DNA of 64,000 nucleotides from Variovorax paradoxus (GTDB taxonomy: Bacteria > Pseudomonadota > Gammaproteobacteria > Burkholderiales > Burkholderiaceae_C), in NCBI RefSeq assembly GCF_902712855.1, contig NZ_LR743507.1, positions 372,001 to 436,000 on the forward strand, in the 5' to 3' direction. Positions within the stretch are counted from its first letter, which is position 1. Every line of letters starts with the position of its first letter. Under the pieces are notes generated by a model that did not search any database, had not been told where the DNA came from, and saw nothing but the letters and a program-made list of their open reading frames with translations. Position numbers and translations under genes: made by a program. Positions 7,501 to 16,839 of this stretch are shown piece by piece.

Positions 7501-9189
7501 CTACGGCGCCGCGCCGTCATCCGCGTCTGCTTTCATCCATCGGGCGAAGTCCGCGGGAAACGCGTTGCTGAAACGCTCCGCCTCTTCCCGCGCTTCTGCT
7601 TCGTGCCCCAGCAGCTCGGCACTCTCGATGAGCTTCACGATGACGCGCGGCTCCGGCGAGAAATGCATGACGCGCTTCGCCAGTTCATGCACCGCGCCGG
7701 CGTTTTCGCGCGTGACGGTCGTCAGCGTGAGTTCCGCGAACTGCACCTGGTTGGCGAAGAGCCGGGACGCACGAATCTTGGCCAAGGTGTCGTCCTCATA
7801 GGGCGCCAGCCGCTCTTCGCGAGGCAGGTAGATCTGGCTGATGCGAAGGTAGTCCCAGCCGGCATAGCCGACGATGGCCAGCAAGGCCGCGGCGGCATAG
7901 GGCGCCGCTTTTTCAATGCGTTGCGAGTGCCGGCCCGGCCACAGCAGTCCGATGCAAAGTCCGAAGACCAGCTGGAACGGCCCGTACCAGAGCGGGTACT
8001 CGAGCAGGCTGTGCAGGACGATGGCCCAGAGCATTCCCCAGGCCATGAGCCGGACCGGATCGCGCTCGCGCCACGGCCGGGCGCGAAGGACCAGCCAGAG
8101 AAAGCCGCCGCAGATCAGCACGGCGGCGGGAATCCCGAGCTCGACCGCGAGATGCAGCGGCAGGTTGTGCGCGTTGTCCAGGATCTCGACGAATCGCCCG
8201 CCGCTGTACGCAGCGCTGTAGTGCACATATGACAACTCGCCCCAGCCCCAACCCGTCCAGGGATGCTCCGAAATCAGCGCCAGCACGTTGCGCCAGAGCA
8301 GGATGCGGCTGTGATCGTCGGGTGCGCCGCTTTTCAGGCGCTCGATCATGGTCTCCACACCTGGGCCGCCGCCAGCGGCCAGCCTCGGCAGCACCCAGGC
8401 GATCGCGAAGTACAGCGGTATCGCCGCGAGCAGCAACCGAGGCGCCGGCAGGCGAAACGGGACCGCCGATTGCTGCGGCACGCCCCGACGCTCTCTTCTT
8501 GCGATGAAGCTCGCTACGCCGAGGATCGAGAGCAACTGCAGCAGGCCCGTGCGCGAGGTCGATGCCGCTGCCGCGATCAGCAACAGCAACCCCGCCGCCA
8601 TCAGGCCCCGCCGCGTGCGCGTCGAATCGCTCGTGGCGTGAAGCCACAGCACCGCGCACCAGGACAGGCTGATCAGCGTCGCGAACTGGTTGCGCTGGCG
8701 CAGGTTGCCGTAGGCCTGGCCAAGTGCGGGCGAGGTTGTCCACGGCACCAGGGGTTCGGCCAGGCCGTAGTACTGCAGCAGGCCGAGGAGTGCGCTGACC
8801 AGGCCCGCGACAAGCACGCCCATGGCCAAGGACGAAGACGCAGTCTGCCCATCGAACGCCATGCCGGTGCCCAGGCTTGCCGCTGCCGCAATGCCTGCAA
8901 TTGCGAGACAGGCTGGGCCCCATGCTGAGAAAGCATCCCACCCGGAAAGCGCGACAAGAACGCCACCAACCCCCAGCCAGCCCCACACGCCACGCGCGGG
9001 CGAGCCGACGCGCCCGCGCAAGAGCAGTGCGCCAAGACATGCCCAGGAAACGAGCATTTGCCAGACATTGACCGAGGGGCCGGCAACCAGGGGGCAGAGA
9101 AACGGAACGGCGACAAGCACCGTTCGCAGGACGTCAAGAGCCTTGAAAGCGGAAAAAACGGAGCCAGAAGGCACTGCACAAGACGTCAT
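7501..9189 (-). CDS. pglL: PglL-type O-oligosaccharyltransferase (Wzy superfamily)
   Basis: Multi-spanning inner-membrane protein of about 562 aa with some 10-12 hydrophobic segments and a soluble C-terminal region of about 130 aa. The block AYGNLRQRNQFATLISL is characteristic of PglL protein-glycosylation ligases. A periplasmic loop with LISEHPWTGWGWGE and AHNLPLHLAVELG carries the Wzy_C conserved His. Such enzymes transfer a lipid-linked glycan to Ser/Thr of pilins in the periplasm. The gene is divergent from the minor pilin operon starting at 9348, which supports pilin as acceptor. The start is uncertain: ATG 9189 (chosen) or TTG 9285. O-antigen ligase or polymerase is a less likely alternative. 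Confidence 0.82.
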   Translation of the reverse strand: MTSCAVPSGSVFSAFKALDVLRTVLVAVPFLCPLVAGPSVNVWQMLVSWACLGALLLRGRVGSPARGVWGWLGVGGVLVALSGWDAFSAWGPACLAIAGIAAAASLGTGMAFDGQTASSSLAMGVLVAGLVSALLGLLQYYGLAEPLVPWTTSPALGQAYGNLRQRNQFATLISLSWCAVLWLHATSDSTRTRRGLMAAGLLLLIAAAASTSRTGLLQLLSILGVASFIARRERRGVPQQSAVPFRLPAPRLLLAAIPLYFAIAWVLPRLAAGGGPGVETMIERLKSGAPDDHSRILLWRNVLALISEHPWTGWGWGELSYVHYSAAYSGGRFVEILDNAHNLPLHLAVELGIPAAVLICGGFLWLVLRARPWRERDPVRLMAWGMLWAIVLHSLLEYPLWYGPFQLVFGLCIGLLWPGRHSQRIEKAAPYAAAALLAIVGYAGWDYLRISQIYLPREERLAPYEDDTLAKIRASRLFANQVQFAELTLTTVTRENAGAVHELAKRVMHFSPEPRVIVKLIESAELLGHEAEAREEAERFSNAFPADFARWMKADADDGAAP

Positions 9190-9347
9190 CAGGTCGATTG
9201 TGCCGAGCCGGCCTGCCGACGAATGGTCATTACCGGGAGATGGAAGGTTTTGCAAAAGCAAACACTTAGAGACATCCTTTAACAACTCTGTGTAATTGTT
9301 GCCCAGCTGTTTCCGGTCTCGCCGGGCGGGGCTGAAAGGTGTCCTTG

Positions 9348-9827
9348 ATGAAACAACAAAACGTCCGAAGCCGGGCCCATCGCAAGCTGTCCCGTGGCTT
9401 CACGCTGATCGAAGTGATGGTCACCGTGGCGATCATCGGCATTCTGGCTGCCATCGCCATTCCTTCGTACAACGACTACATCCGCCGCGGCCAGTTGCCA
9501 GAAGCGTTCGGACAACTGTCCGACTACCGGACGAAGATGGAGCAGTACTACCAGGACACGCGCAACTATGGTTCGAGCACCGCCTGTGCTGATGACGCCA
9601 GCGCAAGCAGCTGGAAAAGCTTTGCCCCCGGCAATGCCAAGTACTTCAGGTACGAGTGCGTGACCAGCAACTCCAACCAGAATTACGAGATCAAGGCCAT
9701 CGGCATTGCCGGTCAAGCCACCGGACATACGTTCACGATCAACCAGAACGGCGATCGTGGAACGACCTTCTTCAAGGGCGCTGCAGTCACGGCTACATGC
9801 TGGCTGACGAAAGACAGCACATGCTAA
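9348..9827 (+). CDS. pilE: Minor pilin PilE (type IV prepilin)
   Basis: 159-aa type IV prepilin. The class III signal is RG|FTLIEVMVTVAIIGILAA: Gly17 before the cleavage site, Phe18 methylated by PilD, and Glu22 as the Glu5 of the mature pilin. A Cys in the middle and one near the C-terminus could close the D-region loop. It is the first gene of the minor pilin operon. ATG 9348 is preferred over a GTG three codons upstream because AAAGG sits 9 nt before it. The position upstream of fimT/pilV suggests a minor pilin that primes pilus assembly rather than the bulk subunit, which is pilA at 18237-18782. Confidence 0.9.
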   Translation: MKQQNVRSRAHRKLSRGFTLIEVMVTVAIIGILAAIAIPSYNDYIRRGQLPEAFGQLSDYRTKMEQYYQDTRNYGSSTACADDASASSWKSFAPGNAKYFRYECVTSNSNQNYEIKAIGIAGQATGHTFTINQNGDRGTTFFKGAAVTATCWLTKDSTC

Positions 9828-10435
9828 GGCGTCGCAAGAAGCCAGCCGGCTTCACGCTGATCGAGGTAGTCGTCACCATGACGGTGCTGGCGCTGATTCT
9901 CGCGGTGGTGCTTCCCAGTGCAGGCACCTGGCTGGACAACACGCGCATCCGCAACGCCGCGGACTCGCTGCAAACCGGCTTGCAGACCGCTCGCAGCGAA
10001 GCCATCCGTCGCAACGAGAGCGTTTCCTTCTGGCTCGTTTCCCTCGAGAAGCCCAACGTTCTCGACAACGACTGCGCACTGTCCGGCACCAGCGGATCGT
10101 GGGTCGTCAGTGTCACTTCGCCAGCCGGCGGCTGCGCCAACTCGCCTTCCAACACGACCGCCCCGAGGCTCGTGACGGCCAGGCCCATCGGCGACAGCGG
10201 CGGCCTTGTGAGCATCAACGCGCTTCAATCCGACGGCAGCGCCGGCACTACCGTCACATTCAACGGGTTCGGCCGGGTGACGAACTCCAGCGACGCCATC
10301 CGCCAGATCGACGTCGGCGGGCCGAACTCGAACATCGAATACCGCAAGCTGCGGCTCGAAATCAGTTCGTCCGGCGCCGTAAGGATGTGCGACCCCCAGC
10401 TGCCCTCGAGTGCAGAGGACCCACGCAAATGCTGA
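9821..10435 (+). CDS. fimT: GspH/FimT family pseudopilin
   Basis: 204-aa minor pseudopilin of the GspH/FimT family. The prepilin signal AG|FTLIEVVVTMTVLALILA has Gly10, Phe11 and the conserved Glu15. Helix text DNTRIRNAADSLQTGLQTAR followed by SEAIRRNE is the FimT/GspH signature. It overlaps pilE by 7 nt (the ATG lies within ATGCTAA), indicating translational coupling. The C-terminus has a Cys pair (MCDPQ...RKC). FimT proteins belong to the tip complex, and some bind DNA for natural transformation; the DNA role is not shown by the sequence here. Confidence 0.9.
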   Translation: MLRRRKKPAGFTLIEVVVTMTVLALILAVVLPSAGTWLDNTRIRNAADSLQTGLQTARSEAIRRNESVSFWLVSLEKPNVLDNDCALSGTSGSWVVSVTSPAGGCANSPSNTTAPRLVTARPIGDSGGLVSINALQSDGSAGTTVTFNGFGRVTNSSDAIRQIDVGGPNSNIEYRKLRLEISSSGAVRMCDPQLPSSAEDPRKC

Positions 10436-10893
10436 CCCGTCATCGCCCGCCGCAGCGCGGCAAACACAGCCTGTCGAAGGCGTTTCACGGTCCATCGGCC
10501 CGTCAACGGGGTGTCGTCCTCGTCGAGGTGATGGTCGCGATCCTTCTTTTCATTCTCGGCGTTGTCGGGCTCGTCGGCCTGCAGAGTTCGATGACACGCG
10601 CACAGACCGAGGCAAAGATCCGAGCCGATGCAACGTTCCTGGCGACGGAAGTGTTGGGTCGCCTCTGGTCCGATGTGAACAACATCTCGCTCTACAACGG
10701 GAGCGCCTGTGCCGGCCTTCCACGTTGCAAGGAATGGCAGGACAAGGTGAGCCGGGAATTGCCGGGAGGCACGGGCGCAATCACCGTGGACGCACTCACC
10801 GGCGACGTGGCCGTGACCGTGAGCTGGTCGCTGCCAAGCGGCGAAACCCACCAATACGTCGCCAACACCACTGTGATCAAGGCCGGGACCTGA
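10429..10893 (+). CDS. pilV: Type IV pilus modification protein PilV
   Basis: 154-aa minor pilin. A 28-residue basic leader precedes RG|VVLVEVMVAILLFILGVVGL, with Gly28 at the cleavage site and Glu33 as Glu5. The block LVGLQSSMTRAQTEAKIRAD is typical of PilV. It overlaps fimT by 7 nt within ATGCTGA, the same arrangement as at the previous junction. The C-terminal part includes a Cys pair (CAGLPRC). It is expected in the inner-membrane priming and tip complex with PilW, PilX and PilY1. Confidence 0.9.
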   Translation: MLTRHRPPQRGKHSLSKAFHGPSARQRGVVLVEVMVAILLFILGVVGLVGLQSSMTRAQTEAKIRADATFLATEVLGRLWSDVNNISLYNGSACAGLPRCKEWQDKVSRELPGGTGAITVDALTGDVAVTVSWSLPSGETHQYVANTTVIKAGT

Positions 10894-10898
10894 GCGCC

Positions 10899-12014
10899 AT
10901 GACAAAACCAACGCCTCTTCACCGCCATCGCGGCAAATCGCACGGCTTCACTCTCGTCGAGTTGATGGTCGGGCTTGCTCTTGGCCTGCTCACTGTGCTT
11001 GTGATCACGCAGGTGATCGTGGTGTCCGAGGGAAAGAAGAGAACTTTGACGATGGGCAGCGATGCGCAAGTCAATGGTGCCCTCTCCATCTTCACCATAC
11101 AGCGCGATGTCCAGATGGCCGGCTACGGCGCGTCGGTCATCCCGGACGCGCTGGGTTGCGCAACCAAGGGCAAGCGCGATTCGGATGCCGAGTTCAGCTT
11201 CACGCTCGCCCCTGTCGTCATCGCGGCTGGTGCAAGCGGTGCACCTGACCAAGTGACGGTCCTGCTAAGCACCAAGGCCGGCTTCTCGGTGCCCATGATC
11301 ACCAGCGAGAACCACCCTCAATCTACAGACTACTTCGTGGTGAAGTCGTCTTTCGGTGCAGTTGCAGGCGACGTGATGATTGCCGTTCCGAAACTCCAGA
11401 GTGCCGATGTCGGCTGCGCCGTGTTCAATGTGAATCCGAGCGGGTCTTCCTTGCTGACGACCACGCAAATCCCGCATGCCTCGGGCACCAACGGCAAGTG
11501 GAACAGCAGCTCGGTCTTTCCCACCGATGGCTATCCCGACGGCAGCTATCTGTTGAACATGGGAAGCCTTGCCCAGCGCACGTACTCCGTCAGCACTTCG
11601 AATGCGCTACAGATGGCCGAGCGGTCGGCAGCCGTCAGCACGCCGCTGCAGCAGGAGCTCTATTCCGGGATCGTCAACCTCCAGGCCCTGTACGGAAAAG
11701 ACACCGATGGCGACGGCGTGATCGACAAATATGACAAGACCTCCCCAACCACCAACGACGGCTGGCGACAGGTGCTTGCGGTTCGCATTGCCGTAGTGGC
11801 CCGGAGCAATCAACCCGAGCGGGATGAAGTCACCACGACCCAGCCGCAATGGGATCTGGGCAACGTGACCGTCGGCGATCTCACTCCTTCCAATTGCTAC
11901 ACCAACAGCAAGTGCGTGCCGCTGAAGGTCGATCAGGCGAGCGACTGGAAGAACTACCGCTACAAGGTCTACGACACCGTCATTCCGCTGCGCAACGTGC
12001 TCTGGAACTCATGA
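10899..12014 (+). CDS. pilW: Type IV pilus minor pilin PilW
   Basis: 371-aa PilW. The signal HG|FTLVELMVGLALGLLTVLVI has Gly16 and Glu21. DAQVNGALSIFTIQRDVQMAG shortly after matches the PilW family, in which a first helix of this kind precedes a large globular domain. DTDGDGVIDKYD (near residue 270) looks like a calcium-binding loop, a feature I would not expect in every PilW. The ATG is 5 nt after the pilV stop, and the end overlaps pilX by 4 nt (ATGA). Its role is the tip or priming complex of the pilus. Confidence 0.9.
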   Translation: MTKPTPLHRHRGKSHGFTLVELMVGLALGLLTVLVITQVIVVSEGKKRTLTMGSDAQVNGALSIFTIQRDVQMAGYGASVIPDALGCATKGKRDSDAEFSFTLAPVVIAAGASGAPDQVTVLLSTKAGFSVPMITSENHPQSTDYFVVKSSFGAVAGDVMIAVPKLQSADVGCAVFNVNPSGSSLLTTTQIPHASGTNGKWNSSSVFPTDGYPDGSYLLNMGSLAQRTYSVSTSNALQMAERSAAVSTPLQQELYSGIVNLQALYGKDTDGDGVIDKYDKTSPTTNDGWRQVLAVRIAVVARSNQPERDEVTTTQPQWDLGNVTVGDLTPSNCYTNSKCVPLKVDQASDWKNYRYKVYDTVIPLRNVLWNS

Positions 12015-12736
12015 AAAACGTCAAAGGCATGAATCTCGTCCTGACTCCACACCGCAGGGCCAATGGCCACGGCGATCGCTGCCATCGGCAACATGGCATC
12101 TCTTTGCTGTTTGCGCTCCTCGCGCTGGTCGCTTTGTCGCTGGCGACCCTGGCGCTTGTTCGATCGGTCGATACAGGCACCATGTTGATGGGCAACATCG
12201 GGTTCAAGCAGGATGTCACCGCGACGGCCGACCAGGGCACGCGACAGGCCATCGAGTGGCTGAACGCCAACGCGGCCAGTTTGAACACCGATGCCGCGGA
12301 TGGGCAGGGCTACTACGCGAGCACCACCGATCTGGTGGACGTGACGGGCAGACAGATGTTGAATGATTCGACACGCGCCCTCGTGAACTGGGATTGGGAC
12401 GATGCCAGTCTCAAGGATTGCAGCTCGGCGACGGATGGCAGTTTTGCCTCCTGCAGCCTGAAGCCCGCGACCGGGACCGCCGTCTCCGGCAACAGCAACT
12501 CAACCCGCTACATCATCTTCCGGATGTGCGCCCAGACCGGGGACTACGCCAGTAGCACCAACAACTGCGCCAAGCCCGTGGCCAACAGCAGTTCGAGTGC
12601 GACCAAGAAGGGCGAGCTGAACTACTCCGACCCGCTTCGCTTCAGCGGAACGTCGGGCCCATATTACCGGATCATCGTTCGCGCAAAGGGCGCGAGAGAC
12701 ACGACGAGCTTCACCGAAACCATCGTTCACTTCTGA
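12011..12736 (+). CDS. pilX: Type IV pilus assembly protein PilX
   Basis: 241-aa protein. A long polar leader ends in HGISLLFALLALVALSLATL, the PilX_N pattern. Unlike the other pilins it has Phe, not Glu, at mature position 5, as is normal for PilX/GspK-like subunits that sit at the very tip. GNIGFKQDVTATADQGTRQA follows, also typical. The ATG overlaps the pilW stop (ATGA). It lies 27 nt before pilY1, its presumed partner in presenting PilY1 at the pilus tip. Confidence 0.87.
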   Translation: MKNVKGMNLVLTPHRRANGHGDRCHRQHGISLLFALLALVALSLATLALVRSVDTGTMLMGNIGFKQDVTATADQGTRQAIEWLNANAASLNTDAADGQGYYASTTDLVDVTGRQMLNDSTRALVNWDWDDASLKDCSSATDGSFASCSLKPATGTAVSGNSNSTRYIIFRMCAQTGDYASSTNNCAKPVANSSSSATKKGELNYSDPLRFSGTSGPYYRIIVRAKGARDTTSFTETIVHF

Positions 12737-12763
12737 GCGAGACAACGCTCGCACGAGAACAAC

Positions 12764-15700
12764 ATGCACACCTTTTCAATCTGGCGGAATTCCTGCGAGG
12801 ACCGCGGCATGATGCTGCGCCTGATCGGCGCGACTCTGCTCGCCGGCATCGTGCCGGCCGCGATGGCCGCGACGACCGATATCGCCGCGCAGCCCTTGGC
12901 AACGCTGCCCACGGTGCAGGCCAAGCCCAACTTGCTGTTCATCCTGGACAACTCCGGGAGTATGGGCAACGCCTACATGCCCGATGAAATGAACAGCAAT
13001 GGGCGTTATGGATATTGGAGTTCTCAATGCAACGGCGTTGCATTCGACGAGACGCTCAGCTATGCCCCTCCGGTGAATGCGGACGGCACCTCGTTTCCCA
13101 ACGCAACATTCACGAGTGCCTGGTCGGACGGCTATGCCCAGTCGGGTTCCGACAATCTCAACAACAACACCTACTACGTCTACAGCGGGACGCAGCCTGC
13201 GATGGGCTGGACCTACTCCAAGAGCGACGGCAACGTCGACTCCAGCACGACCTTCTACAAGGAATGCCAGAGCGGCCTCGGGAAGACGCCGGGCAGCAAT
13301 GTTTTCACGCTGAAGACGATCACGACGAGCGACACGGCCGCGCTCAAGCAGAAATACGCCAACTGGTACGCGTACTACCGCACCCGTCGGCTCCTCATGC
13401 GCACGGCAGCGGGCAAGGCGCTGCAGGTGCTGGGTTCGGGCTATCGGGTCGGGTTCACCACCATCAGCAACACGGGCGTGACGAACAACGGGGGCTTCCA
13501 GGAAGTGCTCGACTTCGATGCCACGCAGAAGGCGACGTTTTACACCAAGCTCTACGCAGCTTCGGGCAGCGGAACGACCCCGCTGCGCGGTGCGCTGTCG
13601 AAGGCCGGGCGTTACTTTGCCAAGCAGGTCCCAGGTCAGACGACCGATCCCGTCCAGTATTCATGTCAACGCAACTACGCCTTGCTGTCGACGGACGGTT
13701 ACTGGAACACAGGCAGCGAGAACAGTTCCTACGGCGCGTTCAAGCTCGACGGATCGACCGCTGTCGGCCAACAGGACGGCGCGGAAGACCGTCCTATGCG
13801 CGACGGCACCTATACGCAGAAAACTGCCGTGACACCGACGACCTCGGTGGAACTGCAGAACGTTGTGACGGTCAGCACGACGCCCACGCCTTGGACGCGC
13901 TACGTCTGGGGCGTCGCAAAGACGACGAGCACTTGCAGCGGCACCGCCAACCGCTACGCGGTCTCACGGATCACGCAGACCCGCACGGAGTCGGTCGAAA
14001 GCACCAAGACAGTCGTGAACAGGCTGACGACCACTTCCACGAGAACGGTGATCACCCGCGACGATGTGCTGATCAGTGACAGCACGAGCACTGGCAATAC
14101 GACCACCCAGCAGGTCAGCTCGACCACGGCACAAACAGGCGACACGTATTCGGGTTGGGTCACGAGCGCCACGAGCGCCGATTCGTGCTTGACGGCAACC
14201 AATCTCAACAACTTCGGGCTGACCGCTGGCAGCACTTACTACACGAACAGCAACACGGTCAACGCCTCCGCCACGAAGACGACCGACAACACCTACGCAG
14301 GTACGTCGGGCAGGGCAGGCACAGTGGCCGTGGTCGGACCCACGACGACTTCGCAGGGAACGACAGTCACCACGGGCGACACGACCACGACGGTGGTCAA
14401 CGCGACAGGCGTGGCCGACACGCTCGCCGACGTGGCCGAGTACTACTACAACACGGACCTTCGAACCAGCGCGCTGGGCAACTGCAGATCCGGTTCGAGC
14501 GGCGAGGACACCTGTTCCAACAATCTGAAGGGTGCCGGACGGGATTCTGCGACCTGGCAACACATGACGACCTTCACGATCGGCCTGGGTGTGAACGGCA
14601 CGCTGGCCTACGATCGCAACTACCTGGCGCAGGCGACCGGGGACTACATCAATCTCGTCAAGGGCATCGTGTCGTGGCCAACGCCGGAGGTCAGCTCGAA
14701 TGGCGGCGATGCGCGAAACATCGATGACCTCTGGCACGCGGCCGTCAACGGCCGGGGTCAGTACTACTCCGCGCTCAACGCCGCCGCGCTCGCTGAAGCC
14801 ATCACGGGCGTGGTGAATACCATCCAGGAAGTCCATGGCTCCGCGTCTTCGGCATCGACCAGTGCGCTCGAACTGGTGGCCGGCGACAACAACCAGGTCT
14901 ACAAGGCCAGCTACACGACCAAGTCGTGGACCGGCGACCTCGAGGCCTATACCCTGAACGGCACGGATGCAACCATCGGCACAACGCCGCTCTGGTCGGC
15001 GCAGGCTTTGCTCGATGCAGCCGCACCGACATCCCGGAAGATCTACTACAAGCAGCCGTCCACCACGACGTTGCGCGCGTTCAACTGGACCAACCTCAAC
15101 ACCGACGGATACGGCGCGAGATTCAGCAATCTCTGCACGCAGGCCGTGGTGGCCTCGCAATGCGCGTCACTGTCCACCGCCGACAAGAACGCCGCCAATA
15201 CGGGTGAGAAGCTTGTCGACTATCTTCGCGGCGTCCGCACATTCGAAGCGGCGAGTACGACGAACAGCACCACCGCTGCGCTGTATCGCAAGCGGACCCA
15301 TGTGCTGGGAGACATCATCAACGGCGCGCCGGTCTATGTTGGCAAGCCTCCGTTCAGTTATGCCGATGCAGGTTATGCGGCGTTCGTGACTTCGAAGGCA
15401 ACTCGCAAGCCGGTGGTTTACGTGGCAGCCAACGACGGCATGCTTCACGCATTTTCGGCAGGCTCTTCGGACGGTGGAACGGAGCTGTGGTCTTACGTGC
15501 CGAGCCATGTCATTCCGAATCTCTACAAGCTGGCCGATGCGTCGTACGAGTCCAAGCACCAGTACTACGTCGACGGCGCACCGGTCATGGCAGACATCAA
15601 GGTGGGCTCGACCTGGAAGACCATCCTCGTGGGCGGCCTGAACTCCGGTGGCAACGGCTACTACGCGCTCGACATCACCGATCCCGAGAATCCGCTCGCG

Positions 15701-16702
15701 CTCTGGGAGTTCACCAATGCCAACATGGGCCTGACCTACGGCAACCCGGTCGTTACCAAGCAGGCGGATGGCACATGGGTCGTGGCGTTCACGTCCGGCT
15801 ACAACAATACCGGCGGCGACGGCCTGGGTCACCTGTATGTGGTGAATGCCAGCACTGGCGCGCTGATCCACGACCTGCCGACCACGGCAGGCAGCGCGGC
15901 TTCGCCGAGCGGCTTGTCGAAGATCAACGCGTGGATCGACGTGACCTCCGACAACACCACCAAGCGCTTCTATGGCGGAGACTTGCAAGGCAACCTCTGG
16001 CGGTTCGACATCGACAACCTGGTGCTCCCGCATCAAAGCGCAATGCTGCTGGCCAAGTTCCAGGTCGATGCCAGCACGCTGCAGCCGATCACGACGAAGC
16101 CTGAAACTGCCGAAGTCGATGGAAAGCCAATCATCGTGGTAGCGACAGGCCGCTACCTGGGCGCCTCCGACGTCGAGGACACCACGCAGCAGACGATCTA
16201 CGCGGTGAAGGACAACCTCACCGACGCGGGCTGGGGAGATGTGCGGGCCGATACGACCAACATGGTCAGGCAGACCCTGACGGCCACTGGAACCACGGCG
16301 ACGATCACCAACAACCCGGTCAATTGGTCGAACAAGGGCGGATGGTGGGTCGACTTGCCGCACTCGCGAGAGCGCGTATCGACCAACATGGGCCTGCAGT
16401 TCAGCACTTTGGCAATCGTGAGTGCCATCCCGAGTGGAGATGCATGCGCGTCCGGCGGATCGTCCTGGCGCTACTACCTCAACGTCACCAACGGAGGCGT
16501 TCTAACGACGACGGCGGTTGGTACGCAGTGGAGCAGCGATGCGCTGGTGGTCGGCCTAGGCTGGGTGAAGCTCAGCAATGGCAATGTGCGCGTCCTGATT
16601 CAGGACAGCACGGGCAAGGTGACGCCGGATACGCCGCCGACGACGAGCTCGTCGGGAGCCGGGAGTGTTCGTCGGACGTCTTGGCGGGAGTTGACGGATT
16701 AG
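12764..16702 (+). CDS. pilY1: Pilus tip adhesin/regulator PilY1
   Basis: 1312-aa secreted protein and last gene of the minor pilin operon. A signal peptide ends near residue 35 (AGIVPAAMA). A von Willebrand factor A-like region begins with LLFILDNSGSMG, a MIDAS D-x-S-x-S at 62-66. The middle (about residues 390-560) is very Thr-rich. The C-terminal third is the PilY1 beta-propeller, recognisable from KPVVYVAANDGMLHAFSAG, GGLNSGGNGYYALDITDP and FYGGDLQGNLWRFDID. PilY1 acts in pilus extension, adhesion and surface sensing. After its stop the sequence changes character and runs into a decayed insertion sequence. Confidence 0.93.
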   Translation: MHTFSIWRNSCEDRGMMLRLIGATLLAGIVPAAMAATTDIAAQPLATLPTVQAKPNLLFILDNSGSMGNAYMPDEMNSNGRYGYWSSQCNGVAFDETLSYAPPVNADGTSFPNATFTSAWSDGYAQSGSDNLNNNTYYVYSGTQPAMGWTYSKSDGNVDSSTTFYKECQSGLGKTPGSNVFTLKTITTSDTAALKQKYANWYAYYRTRRLLMRTAAGKALQVLGSGYRVGFTTISNTGVTNNGGFQEVLDFDATQKATFYTKLYAASGSGTTPLRGALSKAGRYFAKQVPGQTTDPVQYSCQRNYALLSTDGYWNTGSENSSYGAFKLDGSTAVGQQDGAEDRPMRDGTYTQKTAVTPTTSVELQNVVTVSTTPTPWTRYVWGVAKTTSTCSGTANRYAVSRITQTRTESVESTKTVVNRLTTTSTRTVITRDDVLISDSTSTGNTTTQQVSSTTAQTGDTYSGWVTSATSADSCLTATNLNNFGLTAGSTYYTNSNTVNASATKTTDNTYAGTSGRAGTVAVVGPTTTSQGTTVTTGDTTTTVVNATGVADTLADVAEYYYNTDLRTSALGNCRSGSSGEDTCSNNLKGAGRDSATWQHMTTFTIGLGVNGTLAYDRNYLAQATGDYINLVKGIVSWPTPEVSSNGGDARNIDDLWHAAVNGRGQYYSALNAAALAEAITGVVNTIQEVHGSASSASTSALELVAGDNNQVYKASYTTKSWTGDLEAYTLNGTDATIGTTPLWSAQALLDAAAPTSRKIYYKQPSTTTLRAFNWTNLNTDGYGARFSNLCTQAVVASQCASLSTADKNAANTGEKLVDYLRGVRTFEAASTTNSTTAALYRKRTHVLGDIINGAPVYVGKPPFSYADAGYAAFVTSKATRKPVVYVAANDGMLHAFSAGSSDGGTELWSYVPSHVIPNLYKLADASYESKHQYYVDGAPVMADIKVGSTWKTILVGGLNSGGNGYYALDITDPENPLALWEFTNANMGLTYGNPVVTKQADGTWVVAFTSGYNNTGGDGLGHLYVVNASTGALIHDLPTTAGSAASPSGLSKINAWIDVTSDNTTKRFYGGDLQGNLWRFDIDNLVLPHQSAMLLAKFQVDASTLQPITTKPETAEVDGKPIIVVATGRYLGASDVEDTTQQTIYAVKDNLTDAGWGDVRADTTNMVRQTLTATGTTATITNNPVNWSNKGGWWVDLPHSRERVSTNMGLQFSTLAIVSAIPSGDACASGGSSWRYYLNVTNGGVLTTTAVGTQWSSDALVVGLGWVKLSNGNVRVLIQDSTGKVTPDTPPTTSSSGAGSVRRTSWRELTD

Positions 16703-16839
16703 GTGTTGAGCCCTGAGCGAGACGGGCCAAACAGTAATTCGATCAAGCTTTTGATGCGCTCACCAACTGACTTCAGTTTGATCGAACCAATGATCGTTGT
16801 CGCTACGTTCGAGTGCTTCGGCTGTCGGGCCTCTGCCGG

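Noticed and set aside
16703..16839. Short gene between pilY1 and the IS left end
   Set aside because: Open frames on both strands are short and match nothing I recognise; the stretch looks like non-coding flank.
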